Shown one piece after another: positions 17,712-25,605 of a stretch of 64,000 nt of DNA. The notes beneath the pieces are model-generated. The model saw only the letters and a list, made by a program, of their open reading frames with translations. It was not told where the DNA came from and made no database searches. Origin of the DNA: DASUPK01 sp963833375 (GTDB taxonomy: Bacteria > Actinomycetota > Thermoleophilia > Solirubrobacterales > 70-9); the NCBI GenBank assembly GCA_963833375.1, contig CAWHXR010000007.1:310001-374000 (forward strand). Reading direction: 5' to 3'. The position numbers were made by a program, and so were the translations under genes. The number at the start of each line of letters is the position of its first letter. The first letter of the stretch is position 1.

Positions 17712-17746
17712 GAGCTTTGGCTCTGCAAAGCGAAAAGAGTCAAAGG
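17712..17746 (+). promoter_or_regulatory. Structured leader of hsp20 with ribosome-binding site
   Basis: GCTTTG (17714-17719) can pair with CAAAGC (17726-17731) or with CAAAG at 17741-17745, the start of the CAAAGGAGGTGA ribosome site. The choice between these pairings could make translation temperature-sensitive; this is inference only. Confidence 0.35.
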
Positions 17747-17758
17747 AGGTGAAGGGTT

Positions 17759-18226
17759 ATGGCACTGGTTCGTTGGGACCCGATTCGTGAGCTCGACTCA
17801 CTGCAGGGCGACATGAATCGCCTCTTCGACCGCTTCTTCGAGGGCCGGGCGCCGAACAGCGCCTCGCGTCGCTGGATTCCCGCGATGGATCTCGTCGAGA
17901 CAGAGGACCACCTGGTCCTGCGCGGCGATCTCCCGGGGATGACCGAGGAGGATGTCGACATCGAGATCAAGGACGGCGTGCTCACCGTCTCCGGCGAGCG
18001 CAAGACCGATCACGAGGAGAAGGGCGAGGGCTACCACCGCGTCGAGCGGGCCTTCGGGAGCTTCTCTCGCTCCCTCAACCTGCCGCAGGGAGTCGATCCC
18101 GAGAAGATCGAGGCGAAGTTCGACAACGGAGTCCTCGAGGTCCGGATCCCCAAGCCCGCAGAGGCCAAGCCGACGCGCGTTGAGATCGGCAAGGGCTCGC
18201 TCGAGGGGACCGGGAAGGAGAAGTAG
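17759..18226 (+). CDS. Hsp20/alpha-crystallin small heat-shock protein
   Basis: 155 residues. N-terminal WDPIRELDSLQGDMNRLFD, then the alpha-crystallin domain with DLVETEDHLVLRGDLPGM, VLTVSGERKTD, RVERAFGSFSRSLNLP and the GVLEVRIPKP strand. It lacks a clear C-terminal I-X-I motif, which helps oligomer assembly in many members. It acts as an ATP-independent holdase for unfolding proteins. It has its own strong promoter with a HAIR operator, a structured leader and a strong AAAGGAGGTGA ribosome site. Confidence 0.95.
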   Translation: MALVRWDPIRELDSLQGDMNRLFDRFFEGRAPNSASRRWIPAMDLVETEDHLVLRGDLPGMTEEDVDIEIKDGVLTVSGERKTDHEEKGEGYHRVERAFGSFSRSLNLPQGVDPEKIEAKFDNGVLEVRIPKPAEAKPTRVEIGKGSLEGTGKEK

Positions 18227-18239
18227 CGAGCAGCAGGTG

Positions 18240-18259
18240 GGCGGCGCAGGCGCGCCGCC
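18240..18259 (+). terminator. Hairpin terminator after hsp20
   Basis: GGCGGCGC (18240-18247) and GCGCCGCC (18252-18259) form a perfect 8-base stem with a four-base loop, 13 bases after the hsp20 stop. No U-run follows, as is usual in high-GC actinobacteria. Confidence 0.6.
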
Positions 18260-18265
18260 TAGGCT
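18260..18265 (+). promoter_or_regulatory. -10 hexamer TAGGCT before tgt
   Basis: TAGGCT ends 6 bases before an ATC that is in frame with conserved Tgt sequence. It has the same spacing as other leaderless genes here. Confidence 0.4.
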
Positions 18266-18271
18266 GTCCGG

Positions 18272-19483
18272 ATCCGGTCGGATCCAGACAGGCTCAGGTT
18301 CGAGATCCAGGCCCGCGACGGCTCCGCCCGCGCGGGCCTGATCAATGTGGCCCACGGGCAGGTCGCAACGCCGGCCTTCGTCCCGCTGGCGACCAAGGGC
18401 AGCGTCCGCGGGCTCTCCTCGGCGGAGGTCGCCCGGCTCGGCTACGAGATGGTGCTCGGCAACGCCTTCCACCTTCACCTCTCTCCGGGCGAGCGGCTGA
18501 TCGCGGAACGGGGCGGGCTCCACCGCTTCATGGCATGGGAGGGCGCGATCATCACCGACTCGGGCGGCTTCCAGGTCTTCTCGCTCGCGCACGGCGGCGT
18601 CGCCGACGAGATCAAGGGGCGCCGCGGGGCCGGGCCGGGCGGAGCGAGGGTCGAGATCAGCGAGGAGGGGGTGGCGTTCCAGTCGCTGCTCGACGGCTCG
18701 AGCCGCTTCCTGGGGCCAGAGGAGTCGATGCGGATCCAGGCAGCGCTCGGCTCGGACATCGCCCTGACTTTCGACGAGTGCACCCCGGCCCACGCCGACC
18801 GCGAGTACACGGCGCGCTCGACCGAGCGCACGCACCGCTGGCTCGACCGCTCCCTCGACTGGCACGAGCGCGAGGGTCCCTCCCGCCAGGCGGTCTTCGG
18901 CATCGTCCAGGGCGGTGTCCACGAGGATCTGAGGCGCGACTCGGCGGAACGCACCTCGGCGGCGGCGATCGACGGGATCGCGATCGGCGGCACCCTCGGC
19001 CGGGAGAAGGAGGAGATGCACGGGGTGCTCGGGGTCACCGTGCCGCTGCTCCCGGACGAGGCGCCGCGGCACCTGCTGGGCATCGGCGAGATCGACGACC
19101 TGCTGGCCGGGATCGGCATGGGCATCGACCTCTTCGACTGCGCGGTGCCCACCCGCCTCGCCCGCCACGGCGTCGCGCTCGCACCGGAGCCCGAGGGCCG
19201 CTTCCGGATCGACCTGGCGAAGGGCCGCTTCGCGGGCGACGACGCAGCGGTCGTCGACGGCTGCCCGTGCGAGGCCTGCTCGCGACACACCCGGGCCTAT
19301 CTCCACTACCTGTCCCGCAACAAGGACCTGACCGGGACCCGGCTCCTCACCCTCCACAACCTGACCTACACGCGCGAGCTCGTCACCGGGGCGCGCCTGG
19401 CGATCGAGCACGGTCGCTTCGCGGCCTATGCGGACGCCGTGCTCGCCGGCGCCGCGCCCTGGGCGTCCACGGCCGTCCGCTGA
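18272..19483 (+). CDS. tgt: tRNA-guanine transglycosylase, with no canonical start codon
   Basis: The enzyme exchanges guanine-34 for a queuosine precursor in tRNA. Blocks: ATPAFVPLATKGSVRGLS, ILGNAFHLHL-like VLGNAFHLHLSPGE, TDSGGFQVFSLA, FGIVQGGVHEDLR, IGGTLGREKEEMH, and IDLFDCAVPTRLARHG with the nucleophile Asp. The zinc site is CPCEACSRHTRAYLHYL and a His nearby. The first canonical start in frame is GTG 18347, but the preceding 54 bases already encode the conserved N-terminal strand (LRFEIQARDGSARAGLINVA). There is no ATG, GTG or TTG between there and the in-frame TAG at 18260. ATC at 18272 is the best-placed alternative start; sequence error is the other explanation. Confidence 0.93.
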   Translation: MRSDPDRLRFEIQARDGSARAGLINVAHGQVATPAFVPLATKGSVRGLSSAEVARLGYEMVLGNAFHLHLSPGERLIAERGGLHRFMAWEGAIITDSGGFQVFSLAHGGVADEIKGRRGAGPGGARVEISEEGVAFQSLLDGSSRFLGPEESMRIQAALGSDIALTFDECTPAHADREYTARSTERTHRWLDRSLDWHEREGPSRQAVFGIVQGGVHEDLRRDSAERTSAAAIDGIAIGGTLGREKEEMHGVLGVTVPLLPDEAPRHLLGIGEIDDLLAGIGMGIDLFDCAVPTRLARHGVALAPEPEGRFRIDLAKGRFAGDDAAVVDGCPCEACSRHTRAYLHYLSRNKDLTGTRLLTLHNLTYTRELVTGARLAIEHGRFAAYADAVLAGAAPWASTAVR

Positions 19484-19501
19484 CCGCGACAGGGATCGCT
19501 C

Positions 19502-19507
19502 TAGACT
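19502..19507 (+). promoter_or_regulatory. -10 hexamer TAGACT, leaderless start
   Basis: TAGACT ends 7 bases before the GTG at 19515. Confidence 0.45.
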
Positions 19508-19514
19508 CGATCGC

Positions 19515-19649
19515 GTGAAGGGCGTCGTGGCTCAGAAGCCCGCGTGTCGCCACTGCGGCATGACCCTCGAGCACTCCATCTCGAAGTGCCCTCGATGCGG
19601 TCGCCGCTCCATCCTCTCGCTCTTTTTGCCGCGAGGCCGGCGGACCTAG
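19515..19649 (+). CDS. Tiny zinc-ribbon protein
   Basis: 44 residues with two CxxC knuckles, CRHCGM and CPRCGR, nine residues apart, and a basic C-terminus. This resembles a rubredoxin-like or zinc-ribbon nucleic-acid-binding mini-protein. The GTG start is supported by TAGACT 7 bases upstream; a second in-frame GTG four codons later is possible. It lies just after tgt and converges with the kinase gene. Function unknown. Confidence 0.65.
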   Translation: MKGVVAQKPACRHCGMTLEHSISKCPRCGRRSILSLFLPRGRRT

Positions 19650-19672
19650 CGGGTTCCTGGACCAAGCGGTTC

Positions 19673-20869
19673 CTACTTGGTGTTGTCGTCGACGACCCGC
19701 TTGAGGGCGTCGATCTGGTCGTTCACGTTCTGCTTGACGACCTTGTCCAGGTTGATCTTGCCGCCCCCGCCGCCCGAGGCGAGGACGACGATCGCCGCGA
19801 CGACCGCGGCGAGCAGCAGAATCGCGATCAGCGCGAGCAGGTTGCGCGCGACGGTGGGAGCGCGGCGGCGGCGGGGCGGGGCGACCTCACGTCGCTGCCG
19901 CGGTGGCGCCGGCCGGCGTTGCGGCCGCCGCTGGGTGCGCGTGCGCGGCATGTGCCGGGTCGCGGCGGTGGGCGTCTCGCCGCCGAGGACGCGCGTCTGG
20001 GCCGTGGCGACGGGCGACTCGCCGCTCAGGCCGCGGCGCAGGGCGTCCGCGAGCTCACCGGCGGCGGCGAAGCGCCGCCCGGGATCGGATTCGAGCGCGA
20101 CCAGCACGGCGTCGCCGACGGCCTGCGGTACGTCCTCGCTGTAGGAGCTGGGGTGGAGCGGCTGCTCGGACTGTTGGCGGACCGCCATCTCTGCCAGGGA
20201 GGCCCCCTCATAGGGCAGCCGCCCGCAGAGGAACTGGTAGAGCACCACGCCGAGCGCGTAGACGTCCGAGGCTGGCGTCGCCTCCTCGCCTCGGGCCTGC
20301 TCGGGCGCCAGGTACGCCGCCGTGCCGACGACGGAGCCCACCTGGGTGATCCTCGACTGCTCGCTCGCCCGGGCGATGCCGAAGTCGGCGAGCTTCACGG
20401 TCATTTCGCCGCCGCCGGACGGGCCGCCGATGATCATCAGGTTGCCCGGCTTGACGTCGCGGTGGATGATCCCGTGGCGGTGGGCGTAGTCGAGGCCGGC
20501 GCAGGCCTGGATCCCGATCTCGACGGAGGTCTCGGGATCGAGCTTGCCCTCGGCCTGCAGGAGCTGCGCCCCGGAGCGGCCGCGGACGTACTCCATGACG
20601 ATGTAGTGGCGCCCGGAGTCGATGCCGGTGTCGTAGACCTGGACGATGTTGGGATGGACGAGCTTCGCGACGGCCAGTGCCTCGCGGCGGAAGCGGGCCA
20701 CGAAGCGCTCGTCATCGGAGAGGTGCTCGGCGAGGATCTTCACCGCCACGGTGCGCTCGAGGATCGTGTCGGTGGCGCGGAAGACGCTCGACATTCCGCC
20801 TGACCCCAGACGGTCCTCGATCCGGTAGCGATCTGAGATCAGCTCACCCTTGGGGCTGCGCGTGCTCAT
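19673..20869 (-). CDS. Ser/Thr protein kinase, membrane-anchored (PknB type, no PASTA)
   Basis: 398 residues. The kinase domain is complete: Gly-rich loop LGSGGMSSVFRA (about 21-32), VAVKILAEHL with the ATP Lys, HRDVKPGNLM, ADFGIAR, GTAAYLAPEQARG. An Arg/Pro-rich juxtamembrane region follows, then one membrane segment (NLLALIAILLLAAVVAAIVV) and about 30 extracytoplasmic residues. PASTA repeats, which sense peptidoglycan in PknB, are absent. The start overlaps the preceding lipoprotein gene by four bases (ATGA), so kinase and lipoprotein are translationally coupled. The longer open frame upstream is not used: it is a His/Asp-rich shadow of the lipoprotein gene. Confidence 0.93.
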   Translation of the reverse strand: MSTRSPKGELISDRYRIEDRLGSGGMSSVFRATDTILERTVAVKILAEHLSDDERFVARFRREALAVAKLVHPNIVQVYDTGIDSGRHYIVMEYVRGRSGAQLLQAEGKLDPETSVEIGIQACAGLDYAHRHGIIHRDVKPGNLMIIGGPSGGGEMTVKLADFGIARASEQSRITQVGSVVGTAAYLAPEQARGEEATPASDVYALGVVLYQFLCGRLPYEGASLAEMAVRQQSEQPLHPSSYSEDVPQAVGDAVLVALESDPGRRFAAAGELADALRRGLSGESPVATAQTRVLGGETPTAATRHMPRTRTQRRPQRRPAPPRQRREVAPPRRRRAPTVARNLLALIAILLLAAVVAAIVVLASGGGGGKINLDKVVKQNVNDQIDALKRVVDDNTK

Positions 20870-21375
20870 TGGACGCCCCCGGGTCCGATCCCGCCCGAGC
20901 CGGTGGTCGGCGGCGGCGTGGTCTGGGTCTGGGTGGTGGTCGTCGTCTGCTGCGTCTGGGTGCGCGTGGTCGTCGTGGTGGGACGCGTTCGCGTCGTCGT
21001 CGTCGTGGAGCTCGTGGTGGAGGGGGTGCTGGTCGTTGTCTGAGAGGTCGTCGTCCGGCCCTGGCACTGATTGGGGTCGGCGAGCAAGAGCTTGAGCTGG
21101 TTGGCGCCGTTCTGGAGAGCGTTCTTGACGTCCGAGTTCACGCTCGAGGGCAGGTCCTGGATGTCGGAGATCAGGTCGTCGGTCTTGCTGCTGGCGACCA
21201 GACAGCTGCCCACCTGCACGTTCGCCTGGATCTCGTCGATCTTCGACGTCAGGGTCGCCGCCTCCTGAGCGGAGAGGGAGGGGTCGGGCCCGCTGCTCCC
21301 GCCGCAGCCCACGACGCCCGCGGAGGCGCCCGCCAGGATCAGGGCAAGCAGTATCGGCCGCACCTTCTTCGGCAT
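20866..21375 (-). CDS. Lipoprotein with a Thr-rich C-terminal tail, coupled to the kinase
   Basis: About 169 residues from the ATG at 21375. The signal LLALILAGASAGVVGC gives a lipid-attached Cys near residue 24. A helical domain with two Cys (GSCLVAS and NQCQGR) follows, then a long Thr/Gln/Pro tail rich in TTT and TQT, probably extended or glycosylated at the surface. I do not recognise the family. Its coupling to the Ser/Thr kinase suggests a sensor or partner for the kinase's extracytoplasmic tail. An upstream Met at 21435 overlaps the phosphoesterase gene and is less likely, because it would bury the signal peptide. Confidence 0.75.
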   Translation of the reverse strand: MPKKVRPILLALILAGASAGVVGCGGSSGPDPSLSAQEAATLTSKIDEIQANVQVGSCLVASSKTDDLISDIQDLPSSVNSDVKNALQNGANQLKLLLADPNQCQGRTTTSQTTTSTPSTTSSTTTTTRTRPTTTTTRTQTQQTTTTTQTQTTPPPTTGSGGIGPGGVQ

Positions 21376-21431
21376 CGCGGCGATACTAGCCGGGCCGCCA
21401 GCACGTCCCGTCTTCGTCGGCTCCGCCGCCA

Positions 21432-22169
21432 TCATTGGCCCACGTAGAGGCGGTCGGCGAGCAGCTCGGGCAGCCCGGCCTCCCTGATCGCCTCGGCGGC
21501 CCTGTCGATGTCATAGGCGACGCGGTGGTAGATCGCCTTCCAATCCCCGGTGTCCAGCTCGAGCCAGGCAGCGCGCGGGTCGCCGTCGCGGGGCTGGCCG
21601 ACGCTGCCGGGATTGAGCAGCCAGCGATGGTCTGAGAGATCGAGCTCCTTGCCGTCCTCCGCCTGCCCGCCGCCGTCCGCCCCGGGCAGCCCCTCGCCGT
21701 CGGAGAACCAGAGGGCGACGTGCGAATGGCCGATCAGGCTGACCCGGGCCGCCTGCTCCTCCATGCACTCCCGGGCCTGATCCACCGCGAGCACGTACTC
21801 CCAGACGGGATCCCTCGGTGAGGCGTGGTAGAGCGCCACCTCGTGGTCGGTGTTCTCGGGCTTGAGGGTCCTCAGATACTCGACCGTCGACTCGGCCGAG
21901 TTGGCGCGGGTCCACTCGACGGCGGCCGCCGCGGAGGCGGAGAAGACGTCGGTGCTGATCTCGCCGGTCACGGCCAGGTCGTGGTTTCCGACCAGGCTGA
22001 GATCGCAGCGCTCTGAGACGAGCTTGGCGCACTCGTCCGGCTGGGCCCCGTAGCCGACCACGTCGCCCAGGCACCAGCGCTGCTCCACTCCGGCCCCCTC
22101 GATGGCTGAGAGGATGGCCTCGAGCGCCGGCAGGTTGCTGTGGATGTCGGTGAGAACGGCGACTCGCAT
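21432..22169 (-). CDS. Metallophosphoesterase (calcineurin-like)
   Basis: 245 residues with all five family blocks: LTDIHSNLPALEAIL, GDVVGYGAQPDEC, LVGNHDLAVTG, a mid-domain His in YHASPRDP, and LIGHSHVALWF, ending in LLNPGSVGQPRDGDP. This is the YfcE/MJ0936 phosphodiesterase group; the substrate is not known. It is first in a probable operon with the Thr-tailed lipoprotein and Ser/Thr kinase. Confidence 0.9.
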   Translation of the reverse strand: MRVAVLTDIHSNLPALEAILSAIEGAGVEQRWCLGDVVGYGAQPDECAKLVSERCDLSLVGNHDLAVTGEISTDVFSASAAAAVEWTRANSAESTVEYLRTLKPENTDHEVALYHASPRDPVWEYVLAVDQARECMEEQAARVSLIGHSHVALWFSDGEGLPGADGGGQAEDGKELDLSDHRWLLNPGSVGQPRDGDPRAAWLELDTGDWKAIYHRVAYDIDRAAEAIREAGLPELLADRLYVGQ

Positions 22170-22217
22170 GGGGATTCGGCTGGGTTCGGCGGCCCCGGGG
22201 GCCCCAAGGCAGCCGTT

Positions 22218-22223
22218 TATCGT
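22218..22223 (+). promoter_or_regulatory. -10 hexamer TATCGT, leaderless start
   Basis: TATCGT ends 6 bases before the GTG at 22230. Confidence 0.4.
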
Positions 22224-22229
22224 AGGGCG

Positions 22230-23480
22230 GTGACCGCCCGATCATCGTCCAAATGGGTGCGGCTGGGCGCCACCGCGGTCGCGGCGGTGGTCGTCGCCGA
22301 GGCCGCCGCGTGGCTCCTGCGCCCGCGTGACATCGAGCAGCCGGTCCAGGCGGACGAGAACGCCTACTTCTCGCACCAGGAGCTGACGAAGGCGCGCGAC
22401 TACGCGTCGGGGCAGCGCCTGATCCTCGTCGGCAGCCTGGTTGCCGAGGGCGCCGTCCTGGTGCTGCTCGCCACCGGCCGGCCGGCCGTCACCCGGAGAC
22501 TGCTCGAGCGCCTTGCCGCCAGGCCGGTGCTGGGCGGGGCGGCCGCGGCGGCGGGCATCTCGGTCGTGATCGCGGTCATCACGGTCCCTTTCGGGATCGC
22601 CGCTCACGAGCGGTCGGTCGACGTGGGACTCTCGACCCAGTCCGTGGGTGGCTGGCTCAGCGACTGGGGCAAGGGGACCGCGATCGGAGCCGTGCTGGCC
22701 GGCTTCGTCGGCAGCTTCGCCCTGGCACTGATGCGGCGCTTCGGCAACCGCTGGTGGATCCCGGGCAGCGTCGCCGTGGTGATCGCGGCGGGCATCCTCA
22801 CCTGGCTCGCGCCGGTCGTTCTCGCGCCCCTCTTCAACAAGTTCGAGCCGCTGGAGCCCGGGCAGGCGCGCAACGACGTCCTCGAACTGGCCCGGAGGGC
22901 CGGCGTGGACGTCGGGCAGGTCTACCGGGTCGACGCCAGCCGTCGGACGACCGCGATCAACGCATACGTCAACGGCATCGGGTCCTCGAAGCGGGTCGTG
23001 CTCTTCGACACGCTGCTCAACGACCTCAACCGGGGAGAGCGCCGCTCGGTTGTCGCCCACGAGCTCGGGCACGTGCACGGCAACGACATCCAGCGCGGGC
23101 TGCTGTTCGTGGCGATCGTCACTCCGCTCGCGCTGATCTTCGCCTCGGGCATGGCCGGGGCGATCGCGCGGCGCGAGGGGACCGAGTCGGGCCAGCCCGC
23201 CTACCTGCCGGCCTTTGCGCTCGCGATCGCGCTCACCTCCTTCGTGATCGGGATCGCCGGGAACCAGCTCTCGCGCGCGGTGGAGGCCCGCGCGGACACC
23301 TTCTCGCTGCAGCTCACGAACGATCCGCGGGGGATGATCGAGCTCCAGCAGCAGCTCGCCGATCGCAACCTCTCGGACCCCGACCCGCCGGGCGTCTTCA
23401 CCTTTCTCTTCGGCACCCACCCGCCCGCGGTGGACCGGATCGGCGCCGCGCTCGCCTGGGAGCAGGGCAAGCGCCCGTGA
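22230..23480 (+). CDS. M48 family metalloprotease (Ste24/CAAX-protease-like)
   Basis: 416 residues from the GTG at 22230. It has several membrane segments, and the zinc-site VVAHELGHVHGND (HExxH) lies between membrane segments with the downstream Glu in SRAVEARADTFSLQL. The RVDASRRTTAINAYVNGIG and RVVLFDTLL blocks are typical of Ste24-like integral membrane proteases, which act in membrane-protein quality control. Its stop overlaps rlmH (GTGA). Confidence 0.92.
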   Translation: MTARSSSKWVRLGATAVAAVVVAEAAAWLLRPRDIEQPVQADENAYFSHQELTKARDYASGQRLILVGSLVAEGAVLVLLATGRPAVTRRLLERLAARPVLGGAAAAAGISVVIAVITVPFGIAAHERSVDVGLSTQSVGGWLSDWGKGTAIGAVLAGFVGSFALALMRRFGNRWWIPGSVAVVIAAGILTWLAPVVLAPLFNKFEPLEPGQARNDVLELARRAGVDVGQVYRVDASRRTTAINAYVNGIGSSKRVVLFDTLLNDLNRGERRSVVAHELGHVHGNDIQRGLLFVAIVTPLALIFASGMAGAIARREGTESGQPAYLPAFALAIALTSFVIGIAGNQLSRAVEARADTFSLQLTNDPRGMIELQQQLADRNLSDPDPPGVFTFLFGTHPPAVDRIGAALAWEQGKRP

Positions 23481-23893
23481 GGGTCACGCTGGTCGTCGTG
23501 GGCAAGATCAAGGCGCCGTTCGCGGAGGCCGACGCCCACTACCGCAAGATGCTCCAACGCCACCAGCCGGTGGACGTGATCGAGGTGCGGGACGAGGTCA
23601 ACGTCGAGGGGCGAATCCCGCAGCGCTCCCGCGTGATCGCCCTGGATCGCGGTGGCCGGGCGCTGAGCTCGAAGGACTGGGCGAGCTGGCTCTCAGAACG
23701 CAGGATCGACGCCCAGGACCTCTGCTTCCTGATCGGCGGGCCTGAGGGGCTCTCGGCGCTCACCATGGGCCTCGCCGACGAGCGCATCTCGCTCGGGCCG
23801 CAGACGATCGCCCACCAGCTCGCCCGCGTCGTCCTCCTGGAGCAGCTCTTCCGCGCCACCAAGATCCTGGCCGGCGAGCCCTACCACCTCTAG
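23477..23893 (+). CDS. rlmH: 23S rRNA pseudouridine-1915 N3-methyltransferase
   Basis: 138 residues from the GTG overlapping the protease stop. SPOUT-fold marks: VTLVVVGKIKAPFAEADAHY at the start, the SAM loop LIGGPEGLS, and the C-terminal HQLARVVLLEQLFRATKIL ending GEPYHL. It methylates the pseudouridine in helix 69 of 23S rRNA. In the window it is placed between the M48 protease and argS. Confidence 0.95.
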   Translation: MRVTLVVVGKIKAPFAEADAHYRKMLQRHQPVDVIEVRDEVNVEGRIPQRSRVIALDRGGRALSSKDWASWLSERRIDAQDLCFLIGGPEGLSALTMGLADERISLGPQTIAHQLARVVLLEQLFRATKILAGEPYHL

Positions 23894-23902
23894 CGGTATC
23901 CG

Positions 23903-23908
23903 TAGGCT
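23903..23908 (+). promoter_or_regulatory. -10 hexamer TAGGCT, leaderless start of argS
   Basis: TAGGCT ends 7 bases before the ATG at 23916. Confidence 0.45.
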
Positions 23909-23915
23909 CCAATCC

Positions 23916-25562
23916 ATGGGAGATCCGGTCGCAGTGCTCCGCTCCGCTGTCGAGGCGGCGACGTCGACCTTGCGCGACGGCGCCGAGGCCGGTCGGTCTT
24001 CCCCGACCCTGGAGCGCCCGCCGAAGCCCGAGTTCGGCGACTACTCGACCAACGCGGCACTTTTGCTCGCACCCGCGCTCGGCGAGCAGCCCCGCGGCAC
24101 TGCGGAGAAGCTGGCGGAGGAGCTCGATCGCAGCCTCGGCGGAAGCCTGGAGAAGATCGAGGTTGCCGGCCCCGGCTTTCTCAACCTGTTCCTGTCGGAC
24201 GCCTGGTATCGCCGCGCGGCGAGCGAGCTCGCCTCGCAGGGAGAGGGGCTCGGCAGGCCGGCCGCCCCCGGGGGCGCGACCCGGGAGAGGGTCAACGTCG
24301 AGTTCGTCTCGGCCAACCCGACGGGACCGCTGACGGCGGCGGGCGGCCGGGGCGCGGCGCTCGGGGACTCGATCGCGCGCGTGCTCGAGTTCGTCGGGCA
24401 TCCGGTGATCCGCGAGTACTACGTCAACGACCGCGGCGGCCAGATCGACCGGTTCGCGGTCTCGATCGCGGCGCGCATGAAGGGCGAGCCGATCCCGGAG
24501 GGTGGCTACGAGGGCGACTATGTCGCCGAGATCGCGAAGGGCCTGGAGCAGGAGGGGGTCGACGCGGGCGACCTCGACGCGGTCGCCCGCCGCGGGGTCG
24601 CCCTGATGCTCGCCGCAGCAGAGGAGACGCTCCATCGCTACGGCGTCGTCTTCGACACCTGGTCCTCCGAGCGCACCCTGCACGACTCGGGGGCGGTCGA
24701 GCGCGCGCTGGGCGAGGCGCGCGAGGCGGGCCACGTCTACGAGAGCGAGGGCGCGACCTGGCTGCGGACGACGAGCTTCGGGGACGACAAGGACCGCGTC
24801 CTGATTCGCTCGGAGGGGGACCCGACCTACTTCCTCTCGGACATCGCCTACCACCGCGAGAAGCTCGACCGCGGCAGCGACAGGCTGATCGACGTGCTGG
24901 GAGCGGATCACCACGGCTACGTCGAGCGCCTTCGGGCGGGCCTGGCGGCGCTGGGTTACGACCCGGACGCGCTCGAGGTGGCGATCATGCAGCTCGTCCA
25001 CGTCGTCGAGGGCGGTGAGCGCGCCCAGATGTCGAAGCGGCGCGGGGAGTTCGTCACCCTCGACGAGCTGATCGACGACATCGGCGCCGACGCCGCGCGC
25101 TTCTTCATGCTGCAGCGCAGCCACGACACCACGGTGGACCTGGATCTGGAGCTGGCCCGCAAGACCTCGAACGAGAACCCGGTCTATTACGTGCAGTACG
25201 CCCACGCCCGGATCGCCAGCATCCTGCGAAAAGCGGGGGAGGGGGCGGAGGAGCGGGCGGCCGCTGCGGACTTCGACGCCGCCGAGCCGCCAGTGGAGCC
25301 GTCCGAACGCGCCCTGATCAAGCGGCTCTGCGAGCTGCCGGACGAGGCGGCGGAGACCGCCGAGCGCCGCGCTCCCCATCGCCTCTGCGCCTACTCGATG
25401 GAGGTGGCGCGGGACTTCCACGCCTTCTACCGGGACTGTCAAGTGGTCGGAGCCGAGGGCGCGGGGGTCGAGCAGTCGCGGCTCGGGCTCTGCCTGCTCA
25501 CCAAGCGCACGATCGCTCGAACGCTCGGGCTCCTGGGCATCTCGGCCCCGGAGCGGATGTAA
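23916..25562 (+). CDS. argS: Arginyl-tRNA synthetase with a degenerate HIGH motif
   Basis: 548 residues, normal length. N-terminal add-on domain, catalytic Rossmann fold and C-terminal anticodon-binding helices (YSMEVARDFHAFYRDC) are recognisable. The NVEFVSANPTGPL block is present, but the usual HxGH that follows reads TAAGGRGAALGD, so neither signature His is there. The second class I signature is QMSKRRGEF rather than KMSKS. Other blocks are intact (YYVNDRGGQIDRF, DVLGADHHGYVERL). As the only argS visible it is probably functional; variant HIGH motifs occur in some ArgRS subgroups. Confidence 0.93.
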   Translation: MGDPVAVLRSAVEAATSTLRDGAEAGRSSPTLERPPKPEFGDYSTNAALLLAPALGEQPRGTAEKLAEELDRSLGGSLEKIEVAGPGFLNLFLSDAWYRRAASELASQGEGLGRPAAPGGATRERVNVEFVSANPTGPLTAAGGRGAALGDSIARVLEFVGHPVIREYYVNDRGGQIDRFAVSIAARMKGEPIPEGGYEGDYVAEIAKGLEQEGVDAGDLDAVARRGVALMLAAAEETLHRYGVVFDTWSSERTLHDSGAVERALGEAREAGHVYESEGATWLRTTSFGDDKDRVLIRSEGDPTYFLSDIAYHREKLDRGSDRLIDVLGADHHGYVERLRAGLAALGYDPDALEVAIMQLVHVVEGGERAQMSKRRGEFVTLDELIDDIGADAARFFMLQRSHDTTVDLDLELARKTSNENPVYYVQYAHARIASILRKAGEGAEERAAAADFDAAEPPVEPSERALIKRLCELPDEAAETAERRAPHRLCAYSMEVARDFHAFYRDCQVVGAEGAGVEQSRLGLCLLTKRTIARTLGLLGISAPERM

Positions 25563-25574
25563 GCGTCACCCGTC

Positions 25575-25605
25575 TTCCGGAGCGAAGGGCGAAGCCCGCG
25601 GAGGT
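25575..25605. terminator. Hairpin between convergent argS and ccmH
   Basis: GGGC-GAA-GCCC (25588-25598) is flanked by TCCG (25577-25580) and CGGA (25600-25603), a two-step stem. It lies between the two convergent stop codons. Confidence 0.5.

Noticed and set aside
20870..21067. In-frame upstream extension of the Ser/Thr kinase rich in His and Asp
   Set aside because: It is the out-of-frame reading of the Thr-rich tail of the lipoprotein gene; the ATGA overlap gives the proper kinase start.
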